64,000 nt of DNA. Source: Bacteroidales bacterium. GTDB lineage: Bacteria; Bacteroidota; Bacteroidia; Bacteroidales; UBA932. The translations under genes were made by a program, and so were the position numbers. The notes below the pieces were generated by a model. The model made no database searches, had not been told where the DNA came from, and saw only the letters and a program-made list of their open reading frames with translations. This document shows, piece by piece, positions 9,074 to 17,898 of this stretch. Positions within the stretch are counted from its first letter, which is position 1. The number at the start of each line of letters is the position of its first letter. The stretch covers positions 62,001-126,000 of the forward strand of contig JAGCJX010000025.1 of assembly GCA_017647795.1 (NCBI GenBank), in the 5' to 3' direction.

Positions 9074-11449
9074 ATGATTGTCAAGATATCAAGGCTGTTT
9101 TCCCGCTCATTCCCCCTACGTTTGAGTTTGGTGATTCTCGTATTGGTATCGGTGCTCTTCACGGCTACCATCGTTGGCAATACACGTTCAGCACGTAGGT
9201 ACGTGCAGAATGAGTCCATTGAACGGGCGCAGTCGGCACTTGACAACACCATTCTTCGCATCAACAGCGTGCTACGCTCCGTTGAGATAACCCTCAACAA
9301 CCTATCATGGCAGGTGCAAGAGGTTCTAGACAAGCCTGATAAGTTGTATACCATTACGGAACACATCATCCAAAGCAACGACTTTATCTCCGGTTCTGCC
9401 ATCGCCTTTGTGCCCTACTACTACGATCAGAAGGGACTCTACTACTCTCCATACTCCTATCGCGAAGCGGGTGTGATCAAGAGCAAACAGTTGGGGAATA
9501 GCGACTATGACTATCATAATATGGACTGGTATAAGATACCTCATGAACGGAAGACTCCCTATTGGAGTGAAGCCTATTATGATAAGGGTGGCAGCAATAT
9601 CATTATGACCACCTACTCCTATCCCATTTATGACAAAGAGGGGAAAATTATAGCCATTTTCACGGCCGACCTGTCTTTGGAGTGGTTTGCAGAACTGGTC
9701 AACAGCATCAAACCATATCCCAATGCCTACAACCTGATGATTGGTCGTAGTGGAGCCTACCTTGTTCACGAAAACAACGACTACATCCTCAACGAGACGA
9801 TGTTTCACATGGCCACAGCCAGTGGTGATGAACAGATGGTTGAGACGGCCCGTCGTATGGTAAATGGCGAACAGGGAATGGGAGAGTTCGAGCGTCAAGG
9901 CAAGAAGTTCTATCTTCTCTACTCACCCATCGAGGCTACGGGTTGGTCTGTAGCCGTAGCCTGTCTTCATAGCGACATCTTCTCGGGTGTTGAGAGTGTG
10001 CGCAAGTATTCCTATGCTGCAGGCTTTATCTGCTTGTTGCTTGTTGCGACGATCTGCTTTATGACCATCCGTCGCATGACTCGCCCCTTGAAGAAGATTG
10101 CAAGTGCTGCTACGGAGATTGCAAATGGAAATCTCTTGGTTGAGCTCCCCTCAATCGAAGGCCACGATGAGATGTGCGTGCTGAACGACTCGTTTGCCAA
10201 CATGCAGAAGTCGTTGCTTAAGTATGTCGATGAACTCCAGCTTACTGCGGCAAACAAGGAGCGGATTGAGAGTGAGTTGCGCATTGCGCGATCTATTCAG
10301 ATGGGCATGGTACCCAAGTTGTTTCCTCCATTCCCTGAGCGTGAGGATATTGACCTCTATTCGAAGTTGATCCCTGCAAGGGAAGTGGGTGGCGATCTTT
10401 ACGACTTCTTTATTGAAAAGGAGAAGCTGTATTTCATCGTTGGTGATGTGTCGGGCAAGGGGATCCCCGCTTCGTTGGTCATGGCTGTTACATGCCGCCT
10501 ATTTAGGACCATCGCTTACAACGTAGAAACTCCAGAGGGCATTGTGGCCACACTTAACGATGCACTTTCGGAATCGAATGAGTCTTTTATGTTCTGCACC
10601 GCCTTTGTCGGTATCCTGGATCTCAAGAGCGGAGAACTCCGGTATTGCAATGCCGGACACAATCCTCCCATTATTTTACAACCCGATGGCAATGTCCTTC
10701 CGATGAAGATTGTACCCAATCTTGCATTGGGTGTATGGCAGGGCTTTGAGTACCAGGGCGAGTCGTGTATTGTTGAGAATGGTTCAACGCTGCTCATATA
10801 CACTGACGGTGTTACAGAGGCAGAGAATTGCGACAAAGAACTGTATGGCGAGCAGCGTCTGCTATCTGTTCTTCAGGGTCAAGCTCATCTCACTCCTCAT
10901 CAGATTATCGACCATGTCCTTGAGGATATTGCGCAACATGTCAAGGATGCAGATCAGAACGACGATATCACGATGTTGTGTTGTAGTATCGGTGAGCTCC
11001 GTGACAAGAATTGCTGCCGACAAATTGTGCTACGCAACAAGACCGAGGAGATAAGTCGCATGTCGGAATTTATAACGCAATTCGCGGAGGAGTTCAACCT
11101 CTCTCCTGAGGTTTCATTCAATGTTCATCTCGCACTGGAAGAGGCGGTTACGAATGTTATCATGTATGCCTTCCCCGAGAACGAAGAGCACGAATTCATG
11201 CTCACTGTACGCAAAGCGGAGAACAGCCTTATCTTGAATGTCATCGATTCGGGCAAGGAGTTTGATCCCACTCTTCAGCCCGATGCGGATGTGACCCTCC
11301 CGCTCGAGGAGCGCCCCGTTGGCGGTTTGGGTATCTTTCTGATTCGTCGCCTCATGCTGAAGGTGGAATACCGACGCATAGATGGCAAGAACATCCTAAC
11401 GATGGTCAAGACGATTGAGGATCCGCAAAGAGACGAAGATTATCCCTAA
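9074..11449 (+). CDS. membrane sensor: dCache - HAMP - SpoIIE-type PP2C phosphatase - RsbW-like HATPase
   Basis: 791 residues. TM1 (~15-35) and TM2 (~312-332) bracket an extracytoplasmic dCache-like domain; HAMP follows (~333-385), then a SpoIIE/RsbU PP2C domain with metal-site aspartates in GGDLYDFF (Asp441), VGDVSGKG (Asp458), YTDGVTEAEN and NDDITML. The C-terminal ~135 residues are a histidine-kinase-like ATPase with N box HLALEEAVTNVIMYAF, G1 VIDSGKEFDP and G2 PVGGLGIFLI. In Rsb-type systems the phosphatase reactivates a STAS protein that the HATPase kinase phosphorylates; here both opposing activities are fused to a periplasmic sensor next to a STAS gene. GAG and AAG codons are commoner than in flanking genes, a hint of transfer. 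Its stop overlaps the convergent lipoprotein stop by 4 bp. Confidence 0.9.
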   Translation: MIVKISRLFSRSFPLRLSLVILVLVSVLFTATIVGNTRSARRYVQNESIERAQSALDNTILRINSVLRSVEITLNNLSWQVQEVLDKPDKLYTITEHIIQSNDFISGSAIAFVPYYYDQKGLYYSPYSYREAGVIKSKQLGNSDYDYHNMDWYKIPHERKTPYWSEAYYDKGGSNIIMTTYSYPIYDKEGKIIAIFTADLSLEWFAELVNSIKPYPNAYNLMIGRSGAYLVHENNDYILNETMFHMATASGDEQMVETARRMVNGEQGMGEFERQGKKFYLLYSPIEATGWSVAVACLHSDIFSGVESVRKYSYAAGFICLLLVATICFMTIRRMTRPLKKIASAATEIANGNLLVELPSIEGHDEMCVLNDSFANMQKSLLKYVDELQLTAANKERIESELRIARSIQMGMVPKLFPPFPEREDIDLYSKLIPAREVGGDLYDFFIEKEKLYFIVGDVSGKGIPASLVMAVTCRLFRTIAYNVETPEGIVATLNDALSESNESFMFCTAFVGILDLKSGELRYCNAGHNPPIILQPDGNVLPMKIVPNLALGVWQGFEYQGESCIVENGSTLLIYTDGVTEAENCDKELYGEQRLLSVLQGQAHLTPHQIIDHVLEDIAQHVKDADQNDDITMLCCSIGELRDKNCCRQIVLRNKTEEISRMSEFITQFAEEFNLSPEVSFNVHLALEEAVTNVIMYAFPENEEHEFMLTVRKAENSLILNVIDSGKEFDPTLQPDADVTLPLEERPVGGLGIFLIRRLMLKVEYRRIDGKNILTMVKTIEDPQRDEDYP

Positions 11450-11874
11450 CGCATTTTCAGCGTCATCATGACTTGGCCGTCTGCATTGAACAGTTGCAAG
11501 TGGTTCTCTTCCGAGATCTGGTAGTGACGGACTTGAGCCAAAGCAGCCAAAATAGCATCTTCCAGGGCCATGTCCTCACACAACATCATGGTTCGACCTA
11601 CGGATGAGAAATCGGCTACCGTCACATCCTCCGGATGGATCACCAATGCACCGGTCAATTGGTTACAACCCAAGTATCCATAGACCCGGTTGTCTTCTTT
11701 TGAAAAACCCAGCAACGGAGGAATGCCTCCCTCTTTATCCAATTCTACACGTTCTGCACCCACTTGTACAATTTGCCATTCCCCTTGCAAAGCGTTCCAA
11801 TCCGAATACTGCACCGAACCCGAACAAGCTGCCAAACCGAGCAGCACGATTGCCATCAAAACTATTTTTTTCAT
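11446..11874 (-). CDS. META-domain (HslJ-like) lipoprotein
   Basis: 142 residues. The signal sequence ends in a lipobox LLGLAAC (Cys17), so it should be anchored in the envelope. The rest fits a single META domain: GEWQIVQVG near the start, then GYLGCNQLTGALVI and the MMLCEDMALEDAILAAL helix, with the two cysteines placed as in HslJ relatives. HslJ-family proteins are linked to heat or antibiotic tolerance, but their molecular role is unclear. It is convergent with the sensor phosphatase gene and lies 32 bp downstream of the porin gene on the same strand, so it may be co-transcribed with it. Confidence 0.82.
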   Translation of the reverse strand: MKKIVLMAIVLLGLAACSGSVQYSDWNALQGEWQIVQVGAERVELDKEGGIPPLLGFSKEDNRVYGYLGCNQLTGALVIHPEDVTVADFSSVGRTMMLCEDMALEDAILAALAQVRHYQISEENHLQLFNADGQVMMTLKMR

Positions 11875-11906
11875 TTAGGTTGTATTTATAAGTTTCTCTT
11901 CTTCGA

Positions 11907-13079
11907 TTAAAAAACAGGCATAATATAAATCAGTCCCAACGAAAGGCGGTGCTCCTCATCCTGAGGCAATTGCAGTTGTTTGCCCACGCCGATCGAATCC
12001 AGGTGATAATAATTGTAGTGCACAAAGAACCGGAAATCTTTGCTTTGAGTAGGCATGTATTCCAAGCAGACCTGCGCATTCCAGTCCGCCCGGCAGAAAC
12101 CCGCAGAAACGCCCTCATAGTCCTCGTACAAGGCACCGTACTCCCGAACACCTTTCAAGAAAAAGGCCCACGAAGGATCAAAATTCCAATGAAAATAACC
12201 GACCATGGAATAATACTCAACATTTTCCACCGTCCGCTGTTTTCCATCGGCAAATACTGCCGAACGGCTGATCAGTCCATTGGCATCCAAATCCTGACGG
12301 CTGTAGTTAAAATCCAGGTACACTCCCCAGTCCTTCTTCCGAAAAGACTGGCCCATCGTCACGTAATAAATATTCTGATCAACAGCCTGTTGGCCCCAGG
12401 AAGCCGAGTAACGGAAATCCAATCGTGCATCTTCCAAGAAAGAACCGTTCCAATTCAAGGTATACAACAAAGGCACCCGGGTAGACTGTACGCCTTCCGG
12501 CAAACCTGCGTGAAAATATTCATCGTCTTCCACCCCGCGGAGATTGGCCACCTGGAACAACAATTCGTGACGGTCAGCCAATTGGAAGGTACCCGTCACC
12601 CCCAATTGGTAACAAGCCAAACTACTCCCAAAATCACTGTACTGCAAGACATATACCGGAGCGGCCCAGCATTCTTCTCCCCCAAAGGCAAAGACCTGCT
12701 TGCCCATCGTCAACGAGAACCGGTCAAAGACCTGCCAGCGCAAATAAGCATAGTCAATGGACTCCAACAGACCGTCGTACATGTTGGAACGGAAGTTCGC
12801 ATTGAAGGATTGACGGAAGTGGTAAAACAAACGGTCAGAGACCTGCCCCTGCACATTCCATCGGAAGTTGTTCATTTTGAAGCGAATGGATGACTTTTCT
12901 CCCGGACGCATTGTCTGCATCATCGAACCGCGCATCTGAAAAACCATGTCGTGGTTGTCACGAAAACTGCGGTAATCACAGGTATCCATAGAGGAGGGAT
13001 TGGCCCGGAGCGCTGTTGCTCCAAGCGTCCAAAAAAGGACGAGGAAAAACCAAAGGTTAACTTGCTTATTTTTATTCAT
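11907..13079 (-). CDS. outer-membrane porin, OprO/P-like
   Basis: 390 residues. The N-terminal signal peptide (to about LRAN) is followed by a chain of alternating amphipathic strands ending in phenylalanine (GLIYIMPVF), as in 16-strand porins. FRWNVQGQVSDRLFYHFRQSFNANFRS and YLRWQVFDRFSLTMGKQVFAFGG are typical of phosphate/pyrophosphate-selective porin relatives. The substrate cannot be inferred. It diverges from the hydrogenase gene. Confidence 0.75.
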   Translation of the reverse strand: MNKNKQVNLWFFLVLFWTLGATALRANPSSMDTCDYRSFRDNHDMVFQMRGSMMQTMRPGEKSSIRFKMNNFRWNVQGQVSDRLFYHFRQSFNANFRSNMYDGLLESIDYAYLRWQVFDRFSLTMGKQVFAFGGEECWAAPVYVLQYSDFGSSLACYQLGVTGTFQLADRHELLFQVANLRGVEDDEYFHAGLPEGVQSTRVPLLYTLNWNGSFLEDARLDFRYSASWGQQAVDQNIYYVTMGQSFRKKDWGVYLDFNYSRQDLDANGLISRSAVFADGKQRTVENVEYYSMVGYFHWNFDPSWAFFLKGVREYGALYEDYEGVSAGFCRADWNAQVCLEYMPTQSKDFRFFVHYNYYHLDSIGVGKQLQLPQDEEHRLSLGLIYIMPVF

Positions 13080-13147
13080 TTCAATAAATCAATTTTCAAA
13101 ATCCGAGCGCAAAAAAACGCAATAATCCCAACTTCTCCAATTTTTAT

Positions 13148-13155
13148 TATCTTTG
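13148..13155 (+). promoter_or_regulatory. -7 box of hydrogenase promoter
   Basis: TATCTTTG lies 29 nt before the ATG at 13185; no clear TTTG at -33. Confidence 0.55.
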
Positions 13156-13184
13156 CATCCATTAACCTGAATTAACATTTTATT

Positions 13185-14630
13185 ATGGCTTTTAACAACA
13201 ACGTGATGATCGTGCGCCAAAAGTTGTTGCGCAATTTGATCAAACTTTGGAACGAAGATCGTTTGGTAGAACAAATTGACCGTCTTCCGATCGAACTCAG
13301 TCCCAGAAATGCACGTGCAAACGGTCGCTGCTGCATCCACAAAGAACGTGCTGTATGGAAATACAAAGCCCTCCCGTTGATGGGTTTTGATATGTCCGAT
13401 GAAACCGATGAATTGACACCCCTTTCAGAATATGCAAGCAAAGCGCTGCAACGTCGCGAAGTCATCAAAGAAAATATCCTTTGCGTGATCGACGAAGCAT
13501 GTTCTTCTTGTATCCAAAGCCAATATCAAATCACCAACTTGTGTAAAGGTTGCGTGGCACGTACTTGTATTGTAAACTGCCCGAAACAAGCCATTAAAAT
13601 TACCAAGACCGGTCAAGCAGAAATTGACCACGATTTGTGTATCAGCTGCGGTATCTGCCACAAGAGCTGTCCTTACCACGCCATCGTACACATTCCTGTA
13701 CCTTGCGAAGAAGCTTGCCCGGTAAAAGCCATCAGCAAAGACGAACGCGGTATCGAGCACATCGACGAAAGCAAATGTATCTACTGTGCAAAATGTTTGA
13801 ACAGCTGCCCGTTCGGTGCAATTTTCGAAATTTCACAAGTATTCGATGTACTCCAAGCCATCCGTCGCGGTGAAAAAGTAATCGCAATGGTAGCTCCCGC
13901 AATCTTGGGTCAATACGATGCACCCCTTGAAAACGTATACGGTGCTATCAAAGCCATCGGCTTCACCGATGTAATCGAAGTTGCAGAAGGTGCTATGGAA
14001 ACCATCCGCATCGAAGGTGCCGAATTCTTGCACAAAATGCACGAAGGCCAACCCTTCATGACCACCTCTTGCTGCCCTTCATACATCGAAATGGCTCGCA
14101 AACACGCTCCTGAATTGCAAAAATACATTTCTGACACCGGTTCTCCGATGTACTACACCGCCCGCATTGCCCGCAAACAATACCCGGACGGCCGTATGGT
14201 GTTCATCGGCCCTTGCGTAGCAAAACGCAAAGAAGCACAACGCGACGAAGAAGTGGACTTTGTAATGACTTACGAAGAATTGAACTGCATCCTTGCAGGT
14301 ATGGGCATCGAAGTACACGGAGCACAACCCTACCCGATGAAAGTTTCTTCTATCCGCGACGCTCACCGCTTCGGTATCGGTGGTGGTGTAATGACCGCAG
14401 TGAAGAACGCCCTTGGCGAAGAATTCACCGGCAAATACACCGGCCTTCAAATTGCCAACTTGGACAAGAAGACTGTCGGTTTGTTGAAAGCATACGGCAA
14501 GAGCGGCAAAGCTCCCGCAAACTTCATCGAAGTGATGACTTGCGCCGGCGGTTGCGTTACCGGTCCTGCTACTTTCAACTCTTCGGATGCAGGCCAACGC
14601 CTCTTCAGCAAGAAAATCGAAACCTTGTAG
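13185..14630 (+). CDS. [FeFe] hydrogenase, single subunit (group B-like)
   Basis: 481 residues, cytoplasmic. The N-terminal part carries several ferredoxin-type motifs (NLCKGC...CIVNCP, CISCGICHKSCP, CIYCAKCLNSCP) for 4Fe-4S clusters. The C-terminal half is the H-cluster domain: L1 TTSCCPSY (Cys296/297), L2 GPCVAK (Cys344) and L3 VMTCAGGCVTG (Cys453, Cys457). Classical group A enzymes have TSCCPxW and MPCxxK, so the Tyr300 and the Gly before the L2 Pro-Cys place it with group B-like proteins whose H2 chemistry (producing, consuming or sensing) is less defined. No HydE/F/G maturases or partner subunits are in the window. Confidence 0.88.
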   Translation: MAFNNNVMIVRQKLLRNLIKLWNEDRLVEQIDRLPIELSPRNARANGRCCIHKERAVWKYKALPLMGFDMSDETDELTPLSEYASKALQRREVIKENILCVIDEACSSCIQSQYQITNLCKGCVARTCIVNCPKQAIKITKTGQAEIDHDLCISCGICHKSCPYHAIVHIPVPCEEACPVKAISKDERGIEHIDESKCIYCAKCLNSCPFGAIFEISQVFDVLQAIRRGEKVIAMVAPAILGQYDAPLENVYGAIKAIGFTDVIEVAEGAMETIRIEGAEFLHKMHEGQPFMTTSCCPSYIEMARKHAPELQKYISDTGSPMYYTARIARKQYPDGRMVFIGPCVAKRKEAQRDEEVDFVMTYEELNCILAGMGIEVHGAQPYPMKVSSIRDAHRFGIGGGVMTAVKNALGEEFTGKYTGLQIANLDKKTVGLLKAYGKSGKAPANFIEVMTCAGGCVTGPATFNSSDAGQRLFSKKIETL

Positions 14631-14651
14631 GAATTTCCCTCAAACAATAGC

Positions 14652-14682
14652 AAGCGACGTGTTCACAGCACGTCGCTTTTTT
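14652..14682 (+). terminator. hydrogenase intrinsic terminator
   Basis: AAGCGACGTG pairs perfectly with CACGTCGCTT across a 7-nt loop, followed by a run of T. Confidence 0.9.
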
Positions 14683-14704
14683 GTTGCCCACGGTCATCTC
14701 CGAG

Positions 14705-14725
14705 ATTGCCGGTCAAGCCGGCAAT
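14705..14725. repeat. REP-like palindrome, left of RAYT
   Basis: ATTGCCGG-TCAAG-CCGGCAAT is a perfect 8-bp stem with a 5-nt loop. The same element, one base changed, lies at 16392-16412 on the other side of the transposase, same orientation. A 30-bp exact repeat follows (14752-14781, again at 16347-16376). No gene is visible between 14683 and 15087. Confidence 0.8.
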
Positions 14726-14812
14726 GACGTGCGTATGTCATAACCGGCCCTGAGAAAGCGCCAAACCATAACCGTCCCCGAAAAAGCGCTACGTCATGAC
14801 CGCCCATACGAG

Positions 14813-15024
14813 TCTGCCGCAGCCCTTTTCCAATGTCACGGGCAGCAAACCTATGGACCTACTTGCGAAGTCCTCCCCCTGCCCAAACCTTCGTGAACGC
14901 CTGTGCGATGCTGGGAGCATTTCTGGGGCGATTGACGTTCACGAAGGTCTCCGCGCAAAACCCTTCGTGAACACTCACCCCCACACAACACCTCTCCACC
15001 ACATCCTTGCGTTCATGAAGGGTT
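14813..15024. repeat. ~212-bp direct repeat, left copy, with nested inverted repeats
   Basis: About 90% identical to 16115-16327. It contains four alternating copies of a CCTTCGTGAAC core: ACCTTCGTGAACG (14887-14899) inverted at 14936-14948, then ACCCTTCGTGAAC (14960-14972) inverted with one mismatch at 15011-15023. Two hairpin-forming pairs per repeat is the layout of REP/BIME elements mobilised by TnpA-REP proteins. Confidence 0.8.
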
Positions 15025-15087
15025 GGGGCAGCCAGCGCGAAAACCGCAAAGACACCATCGCCCCACGAAAATCCCCCCCAAAAAAAC

Positions 15088-15996
15088 CTACAAGTAAGCC
15101 TCTAGTGCCTCCTGCTCTACATGCAGAATCCGCGCAATCTGCTTATAGGTTGAAGCATAATTGTATCTCAATTTTCGCGCAAGAACCAGCCGCTCCTTCA
15201 CACCAAGCCGAAAGACATCCTGATGTCCATACGTCTCCTGAACCAACTTATGAAGAATCTGACGCAATTCCTTGTCTCGAAAGAACAGCTTTGTAGAACC
15301 CTCGAATGACTGCTCCACAACCCCCTCCAACCTCTTCGCTAAGAAATAAGAATACTGCATTGACGACTTGTAAATCGACTCCAACCTGGGAATATCTACA
15401 AAAAAACGAGGATCAAGCATCCCGAACTCATCAATCAACCAATCTCTAGGAACGATAACTGCAGAACCCAACATTGACCGTTGCATACGCCGAGAATACT
15501 CCGACAAAGGACGTAATTGATTTCCTTCCTGGTGGAATGAGTCAGAATCAGAGACTCGCTTATCTCGAAACACATATCTGGCTGATCCCCAAGGATATTC
15601 TCCAGCCAGATACGGATAGCCTGCCACCAACGCATTTCGATCAATATAGGCAATCGTATTCATCAGACTTTCCTTTTCTTCCACATGAATTATATTTGTG
15701 GGTAAGTGGTGTAAGTAATCTGACAACCCATACTTTTTTCTTATCCACCTTCCCGTCAAAGACTTATACTTATTAATAAAATCCTTACAGGCAGGCATAG
15801 TTCCCTCCAAAAGGAAATGGACATGATTATCCATTAAAATAAATGAAACAACACAGATTCCTGCTGAATATGCACAAATACCTACACGGTTCATGCCCAA
15901 AATGAAATCCTGATCATCTTGAAACATCCACGGGAGCTTTGTTCCATCTGTACACACATGAAAAAAATCACTAGAATAAACTCCTCTCATATCCAT
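15088..15996 (-). CDS. REP-associated tyrosine transposase (Y1, IS200-like; RAYT)
   Basis: 302 residues from ATG 15996 (an upstream in-frame start at 16104 adds 36 residues unlike the family). The HUH metal motif is in MDNHVHFLLEG, and NTIAYIDRNALVAGYPYLAGEYPWGSARY matches the RAYT consensus (YxxRNPVxAG...YPWSS). RAYTs are single-domain, single-strand DNA transposases that process REP palindromes and are usually domesticated rather than freely mobile. It lies between the two 212-bp direct repeats with REP-like hairpins on both sides, which supports this assignment over a free IS200 copy. Its C-terminal region (~210-302), ending in a helix-turn-helix-like stretch (YASTYKQIARILHVEQEAL), may bind DNA. 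Confidence 0.85.
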   Translation of the reverse strand: MDMRGVYSSDFFHVCTDGTKLPWMFQDDQDFILGMNRVGICAYSAGICVVSFILMDNHVHFLLEGTMPACKDFINKYKSLTGRWIRKKYGLSDYLHHLPTNIIHVEEKESLMNTIAYIDRNALVAGYPYLAGEYPWGSARYVFRDKRVSDSDSFHQEGNQLRPLSEYSRRMQRSMLGSAVIVPRDWLIDEFGMLDPRFFVDIPRLESIYKSSMQYSYFLAKRLEGVVEQSFEGSTKLFFRDKELRQILHKLVQETYGHQDVFRLGVKERLVLARKLRYNYASTYKQIARILHVEQEALEAYL

Positions 15997-16114
15997 CAAC
16001 ACATTTATAATTAAGAAAAAATACTTCCTGGTACCAAACCTAAGATACAGGTACTTCCCCAGGCCCAACAAATTTGGCAAATACCAACGGTCTCTGCAAA
16101 CCATATCGTAAAAA

Positions 16115-16327
16115 TCTGCCGCAGCTCCATTCTAATGACACGGGCTGCAAACCTACGGACACACTTGCAAAGTCCTCCCCCTACCCAAACCTTCGTGAAC
16201 GCCTGTGCGATGCTGGGAACATTTCGGGGGCAATCGACGTTCACAAAGGTCTCCGCACAAAACCCTTCGTGAACACTCACTCCCACACAACACCTCTCCA
16301 CCACATCCTTGCGTTCATGAAGGGTTT
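16115..16327. repeat. ~212-bp direct repeat, right copy
   Basis: Partner of 14813-15024 in the same orientation, with CCTTCGTGAAC cores at 16189-16201, 16238-16250 (one mismatch), 16262-16274 and 16313-16325 (one mismatch). No credible gene is seen from 15997 to 16458 apart from these repeats. Confidence 0.8.
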
Positions 16328-16346
16328 ACTTAGAAGTGCAGCAACC

Positions 16347-16449
16347 GAGAAAGCGCCAAACCATAACCGTCCCCGAGCGGTCATCCCCGAGATTACCGGT
16401 CAAGCCGGCAATGACGTGCGCTACGTCATGACCGGCACCGACCGGTCAT
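16347..16449. repeat. REP-like cluster, right of RAYT
   Basis: Holds the 30-bp exact repeat (16347-16376), the REP-like hairpin ATTACCGG-TCAAG-CCGGCAAT (16392-16412) and a further stem ATGACCGG/CCGGTCAT (16428-16435 with 16442-16449). Element order mirrors that on the left side of the transposase. Confidence 0.75.
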
Positions 16450-16458
16450 CTCCGAGCA

Positions 16459-16489
16459 TAAAAAAAGAGAGGCAGCGACGCCTCTCTTT
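16459..16489 (-). terminator. rubrerythrin intrinsic terminator
   Basis: On the minus strand AAAGAGAGGC pairs with GCCTCTCTTT across 6 nt and is followed by a T8 tract, 22 nt after the rubrerythrin stop. Confidence 0.85.
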
Positions 16490-16510
16490 CCGTATCAAGA
16501 TTGTGAAGAA

Positions 16511-17065
16511 TTATTTCTTGAAATATCTGTTGTACAAGCCTTCGAAACCTTTACCGTGACGAGCTTCGTCTTTGCACATTTCGTGAACGGTATCGTGGAT
16601 TGCATCCAAGTTTTGTTGTTTCGCCAAGGTAGCGATGCGTTTTTTATCTTCGCAAGCACCTGCTTCTGCTTCCATGCGTTTTTTGAGGTTGGTTTTGGTA
16701 TCCCAAACAACATCACCGATCAATTCTGCAAATTTAGCTGCGTGTTCTGCTTCTTCCCAAGCGTAACGTTTGAACGCTTCTGCGATTTCAGGATATCCTT
16801 CACGATCTGCCTGACGGCTCATCGCCAAGTACATACCAACTTCAGTACATTCACCCATAAAGTGAGCTTGCAAACCTTCCCAGATTACCGGATCACATCC
16901 TTTTGCTACTCCGATCACGTGCTCATCTACAAATTGCAAAGCACCTTCGGTTTCTACCAATTCTTTGAATTTTTCTTGGGGTTGTTTACATTGGGGGCAA
17001 GTTGCAGGCGCTTCAGGGCCTTCGTGTACATAACCACAAATTGTGCAAATCCATTTCTTTTCCAT
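16511..17065 (-). CDS. reverse rubrerythrin (peroxide reductase)
   Basis: 184 residues from ATG 17065. The rubredoxin-like FeS4 domain comes first (CTICGY ... CPQCK, residues ~6-25), followed by the ferritin-like diiron domain with ligands in [22 protein letters not shown] and [12 protein letters not shown]. This domain order is the reverse of classical rubrerythrin. Such proteins reduce H2O2 with NAD(P)H-derived electrons in the cytoplasm of anaerobes. It is monocistronic, with its own promoter (17108-17139) and terminator (16459-16489). Confidence 0.93.
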   Translation of the reverse strand: MEKKWICTICGYVHEGPEAPATCPQCKQPQEKFKELVETEGALQFVDEHVIGVAKGCDPVIWEGLQAHFMGECTEVGMYLAMSRQADREGYPEIAEAFKRYAWEEAEHAAKFAELIGDVVWDTKTNLKKRMEAEAGACEDKKRIATLAKQQNLDAIHDTVHEMCKDEARHGKGFEGLYNRYFKK

Positions 17066-17107
17066 AATGATATTTTTTAAGTGTGTTGTGTTTTTATTAA
17101 GTTGATA

Positions 17108-17139
17108 CAAAATTATAGTAAAAAATTACAACTTCCAAA
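17108..17139 (-). promoter_or_regulatory. rubrerythrin promoter
   Basis: On the minus strand TTTG (17139-17136), a 20-nt A/T-rich spacer and TAATTTTG (17115-17108) match the Bacteroidota consensus; the ATG is 42 nt downstream. Confidence 0.75.
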
Positions 17140-17200
17140 TAAATTTTAATTTTTATTTGTTTTGAATGATTATAATCTAAAGATTTTCATTCCTTCCGTG

Positions 17201-17782
17201 TTAAAACAACGAGGCGATGTTGGATGTAAAGAGCTTAACCCCAACAGCCAAAAGAATGATACCAAAGAACTTACGCAAAATAAAGATTCCCTCCTTGCCC
17301 AACAGCTTCTCAACCCATTCAATTTTCCACAAAACTACAAAAACAACAGCCATGTTCAGGGCAATCGCAATAAGGATGTTGATCAGGGCATATTCCGCAC
17401 GAAGAGACAAAAGGGTCGTCAAGGCACCGGCTCCAGCAATGAGGGGAAAGACCAACGGGACCACCGTCACCGAAGAACCCGGGCCCTCATTCTTGAAAAT
17501 CTCAATTCCGAGCACCATCTCGGCTGCCAGAATCAGGATGATCAGTGCACCGGCCACCGCAAAGGACGAAATGTCCACCCCGAACAACGAGAGGATAGCA
17601 TCTCCCAAAAAGAGGAACAGGACAAAGACTACTGTTGAAATCAAGGCAATCTTGCCACTCTCGATGCGATTGCCTTTTACCTTCATATCGATGATCAAGG
17701 GGATGGATCCCGTAATATCAATCACCGCAAACAGTACCATAAAGACACTGAATATTTCTTTCAAATTTATAGCTACATTCAT
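17201..17782 (-). CDS. MarC family integral membrane protein
   Basis: 193 residues with about six hydrophobic segments. The N-terminal FAVIDITGSIPLIIDM and the middle PLVFPLIAGAGALTTLL are MarC family hallmarks (the latter usually P-L-x-P-x-x-A-G-P-G). It sits in the inner membrane. The name came from the mar region, but a role in antibiotic efflux was not upheld, and the substrate is unknown. The start at 17782 follows an A/T-rich region; the gene diverges from the H1-like gene. Confidence 0.88.
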   Translation of the reverse strand: MNVAINLKEIFSVFMVLFAVIDITGSIPLIIDMKVKGNRIESGKIALISTVVFVLFLFLGDAILSLFGVDISSFAVAGALIILILAAEMVLGIEIFKNEGPGSSVTVVPLVFPLIAGAGALTTLLSLRAEYALINILIAIALNMAVVFVVLWKIEWVEKLLGKEGIFILRKFFGIILLAVGVKLFTSNIASLF

Positions 17783-17898
17783 ATATAATTGTTTTTTATT
17801 CCCTACAAATATAAAAAAAATCTGTTTTTTTCTTGTTATTAATTTTTTTTTGTAACTTGCACTCAGTTAGTTAGCAACTATTTATAAAAATCAGTTTT

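Noticed and set aside
16011..16304. Possible ~97-residue genes inside the 212-bp repeats
   Set aside because: The frame follows the repeat and its inverted pairs, is not kept equally in both copies, and lacks a start context.
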